The notes below the pieces were generated by a model. The model did no database searches and was not told where the DNA came from. It was given only the letters and a program-made list of their open reading frames with translations. A DNA stretch of 6,285 bases. It comes from Pseudomonas sp. UBA5782 (GTDB lineage: Bacteria; Pseudomonadota; Gammaproteobacteria; Pseudomonadales; Pseudomonadaceae). A program made the position numbers and the translations under genes. Shown here piece after piece: positions 4,854 through 6,285 of the stretch. How positions within the stretch are numbered: the first letter of the stretch is position 1; each line of letters opens with the position of its first letter. The DNA lies in contig DIEE01000198.1 of assembly GCA_002418465.1 (NCBI GenBank), forward strand, positions 181 to 6,465, given 5' to 3'.

Positions 4854-6082
4854 ATGGACCGCGGAAACACCGCGGCGCTGCCGATGCCGCGCGGATCGCT
4901 GGCGGCTTCGACGCGGTTGGAGGGCTTGTTCCAGCGCAGCACCTGCAGGTTGCCGTAGGGGCGGTCGACCTGCCTGAGGGTGTAGCCGCGGGTCTGCAGG
5001 TCGGCGACTTCGGCGGCGCTGAAGGCATCCGCTTCGTACTCCAGAACGTCCGGCAGGTACTGGTGGTGGAAACGCGGGGTCTTCGGCCATTCGGCCACCG
5101 GCTTGCCGTCGAGGTAGTCGAGCACGGCGAGCAGGACCATGCTCGGGATGCGGCTGCCGCCGGGGGTGCCGAAGGCGGCGAAGTCGTCGCGGCTTTCGAT
5201 GAAGGTCGGGCTCATGCTCGACAGCGGTCGCTTGCCGGCGGCGACGGCGTTGGCCTGGCTGCCGGCCAGCGCGTAGGCGTTGGAGCCCTGCGGATCGGCA
5301 GCGAAGTCGTCCATCTCGTCGTTGAGGATCACGCCGCTGCCGGCCGGGCTGAAGGCGGCGCCGAACGGCAGGTTGATCGACAGGGTGGCGGCCACCGCGC
5401 GCCCATCGGCGTCGAGCACGGCGAAATGGGTGGTGTGGTTGCCTTCGCGCCAGGCCGGCGAGGGCGGCAGCTCGGACGGCAGCCCCTGCAGCGCCTGGGC
5501 CACGGCATTCAGTCGATGCAGCGCCTGCGCGCGCGGGCCAGTGCCCAGCGCATCCAGCGCGTCGCGTTCCTGCACCAGCGCCTGGCGCAGGTTCAGTCCG
5601 TCGTTGTCCGGCAGGTCGGCCAATGCGGTGGCGGCCTGCGCATACAGGCGGCGCGCACCTTCCACATCGTCGGCAAAGGCCAGCCGTTGCGCGGCCTGGG
5701 TCAGCAGCAGCTCGGCCTCGTCGCGCTGCACGGCCTGGCGGCCCTGGTTGGCGCTTTCGGTCAGCCGGGTCAGGTTCTCTTCCAGCAGCGCACTGCGCTG
5801 GGACAGGCCCAGCATTTCATCGCGCAGCACGCGGTTGGTGGCGGCCGCATCCTGCAATCGCTGGCTGGTCGCGCGCTGGTCGCGGCGCAGGGCCTCGACG
5901 GTGGCCTCCAGCCCCTTCAGCTGCACGTCCGTGCTCTGTGCCTGTGCCGCCCGGTCGCGCTGCTGTTGCTGCCAGTAGTGCCAGCCGGCGTAGCCACCCG
6001 CGCCCAGCACCGCCACCACCGCAAGCGGCAGCAGCCAGCGTGCAGGACGGCGGGAGGGGGCAGGTGGCGGGGTGTCGTTCAT
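4835..6082 (-). CDS. Hybrid frame: HemX-like N-terminus fused to gamma-glutamyltransferase small subunit
   Basis: One uninterrupted 415-residue frame with two unrelated halves. Residues 1 to about 210 resemble HemX (COG2959-type): a proline-rich cytoplasmic tip, a membrane span (about 14-37), a likely coiled coil (about 45-115) and the helical DEAELLLTQAAQRLAFADDVEGARRLYAQA region (121-150). The start at 6082 has AAGGA (6089-6093) just upstream, and hemD precedes it, as for a normal hemX. From about 211 it is the complete GGT catalytic subunit: the nucleophile T217 in EGNHTTHF (213-220), S235 and N237 (E. coli T409/N411 positions), E256 and D259 in LNDEMDDF, RPLSSMSP (285-292), TPGGSR (306-311), PRFHHQYLPD (336-345) and ASDPRG (394-399). 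The GGT signal peptide and large subunit, and the HemX C-terminus, are missing. GGT normally acts in the periplasm on glutathione after self-cleavage at this Thr; activity without the large subunit is unlikely. Either a real rearrangement or a chimeric join. Confidence 0.85.
   Translation of the reverse strand: MNDTPPPAPSRRPARWLLPLAVVAVLGAGGYAGWHYWQQQQRDRAAQAQSTDVQLKGLEATVEALRRDQRATSQRLQDAAATNRVLRDEMLGLSQRSALLEENLTRLTESANQGRQAVQRDEAELLLTQAAQRLAFADDVEGARRLYAQAATALADLPDNDGLNLRQALVQERDALDALGTGPRAQALHRLNAVAQALQGLPSELPPSPAWREGNHTTHFAVLDADGRAVAATLSINLPFGAAFSPAGSGVILNDEMDDFAADPQGSNAYALAGSQANAVAAGKRPLSSMSPTFIESRDDFAAFGTPGGSRIPSMVLLAVLDYLDGKPVAEWPKTPRFHHQYLPDVLEYEADAFSAAEVADLQTRGYTLRQVDRPYGNLQVLRWNKPSNRVEAASDPRGIGSAAVFPRSMKKPVD
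5441..5480 (-). other. Probable junction between the hemX-like and ggt-like segments
   Basis: HemX-like sequence continues to about ALQGLPSELPPSPAW (residues 197-211), and GGT-like sequence is certain from EGNHTTHF (213-220). The break therefore lies within roughly 40 bases. No insertion sequence, target-site duplication, long repeat or stop codon is visible at the join, and the reading frame is preserved. The exact base cannot be fixed without homologues of both parents. Confidence 0.6.
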
Positions 6083-6158
6083 CGGGCTTCCTTGTCGGCG
6101 GCGTCGCCGGCGGGGAGCCAGCAGGCAGCGTTGGACACAGCATCACCGTTGGCGCTGA

Positions 6159-6180
6159 ACCCGGCAAGCGTGTGCCGGGT
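6159..6180. other. Stem-loop in the hemD-hemX intergenic gap
   Basis: ACCCGGCA (6159-6166) and TGCCGGGT (6173-6180) form a perfect 8-bp stem with a six-base loop. On the minus strand it begins seven bases after the hemD stop codon. No T-run follows, so it is not a canonical terminator. It may tune read-through from hemD to the hemX-like frame or be a small repeat; the 104-bp gap is otherwise featureless to my eye. Confidence 0.45.
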
Positions 6181-6186
6181 GCCTGT

Positions 6187-6285
6187 TCAGGTCGCTGCCG
6201 GGGCAGTGAGCGCGGCGTGTGCGGCCGCCGTCATCTGGGTGACGGTGGGCCCTTCGCCGCGCACCACGCGGGCCAGCCCCAGCGC
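6187..6285 (-). CDS. hemD: Uroporphyrinogen-III synthase, C-terminal fragment
   Basis: Minus-strand translation from the right edge gives 32 residues, ALGLARVVRGEGPTVTQMTA followed by AAHAALTAPAAT, and a TGA at 6189-6187. The 'A...G...VV..GPT...M..A' pattern fits the last strand and helix of HemD, which closes the hydroxymethylbilane ring in tetrapyrrole synthesis. The call rests mainly on context: the next gene on the same strand begins as HemX, and hemD-hemX is the standard order in gammaproteobacterial haem clusters. Only the tail is visible, so none of the active-site region can be checked. Confidence 0.6.
   Translation of the reverse strand, partial: ALGLARVVRGEGPTVTQMTAAAHAALTAPAAT

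Noticed and set aside
4353..5090. Minus-strand 245-codon frame across the small-protein gene and GGT end
   Set aside because: It is antisense to a gene with promoter, Shine-Dalgarno and signal peptide, overlaps the GGT frame and shows no family features.
5280..5978. Plus-strand 232-codon frame opposite the HemX-GGT hybrid
   Set aside because: It is Ser/Ala/Arg-rich antisense composition; both halves of the minus-strand frame are recognisable proteins, so this is a shadow.

Overview
The window is strongly GC-rich bacterial DNA. Gene content, protein sequences and order point to a gammaproteobacterium of the Pseudomonas type over most of its length. A PfpI-like protein, an HDOD-domain protein, MutM, a small exported protein and gamma-glutamyltransferase (GGT) occur in this relative order in Pseudomonas as I remember it (pfpI - hypothetical - mutM - ... 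- ggt in P. aeruginosa). A REP-like palindrome upstream of mutM also resembles intergenic repeats I associate with Pseudomonas.

Layout: (1) bases 1-97, minus strand, the first 32 residues of a gene leaving the left edge. (2) 259-1776, plus, an acetyl-CoA hydrolase/succinate CoA-transferase. (3) 1793-1822, a bidirectional terminator shared with the convergent gene that follows. (4) 1846-2385, minus, a PfpI/DJ-1 family protein. (5) a divergent intergenic region of about 180 bp with a 7-bp inverted repeat. (6) 2567-3433, plus, an HDOD protein with a degenerate HD motif. (7) 3442-3500, a REP-like palindromic element. (8) 3527-4339, plus, mutM. (9) 4359-4381 and 4400-4427, a stem-loop followed by a good sigma70 promoter. 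(10) 4464-4808, plus, a small exported/membrane protein ending in a CxxC motif. (11) 4825-4852, a second bidirectional terminator. (12) 4835-6082, minus, a hybrid reading frame. (13) 6187-6285, minus, the C-terminal end of hemD.

The main anomaly is the hybrid frame at 4835-6082. Residues 1 to about 210 are the membrane anchor, coiled coil and helical part of a HemX-like protein, preceded by hemD as in normal haem-biosynthesis clusters, and most like Xanthomonadaceae HemX as I remember it. From about residue 211 the same frame becomes a complete GGT small (catalytic) subunit, joined only about six residues before the catalytic threonine. The GGT large subunit and the HemX C-terminus are both absent. 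This is either a real recombination that made an anchored GGT-beta fusion, or a chimeric join between two genomes. The sequence alone cannot decide, but the change of both synteny and apparent lineage makes a chimeric contig a serious possibility.

Apart from this, the window looks like ordinary chromosomal housekeeping and stress-defence DNA. MutM (8-oxoguanine repair) and PfpI (stress protection) sit near each other. There is no sign of a CRISPR array, transposase, tRNA or rRNA.
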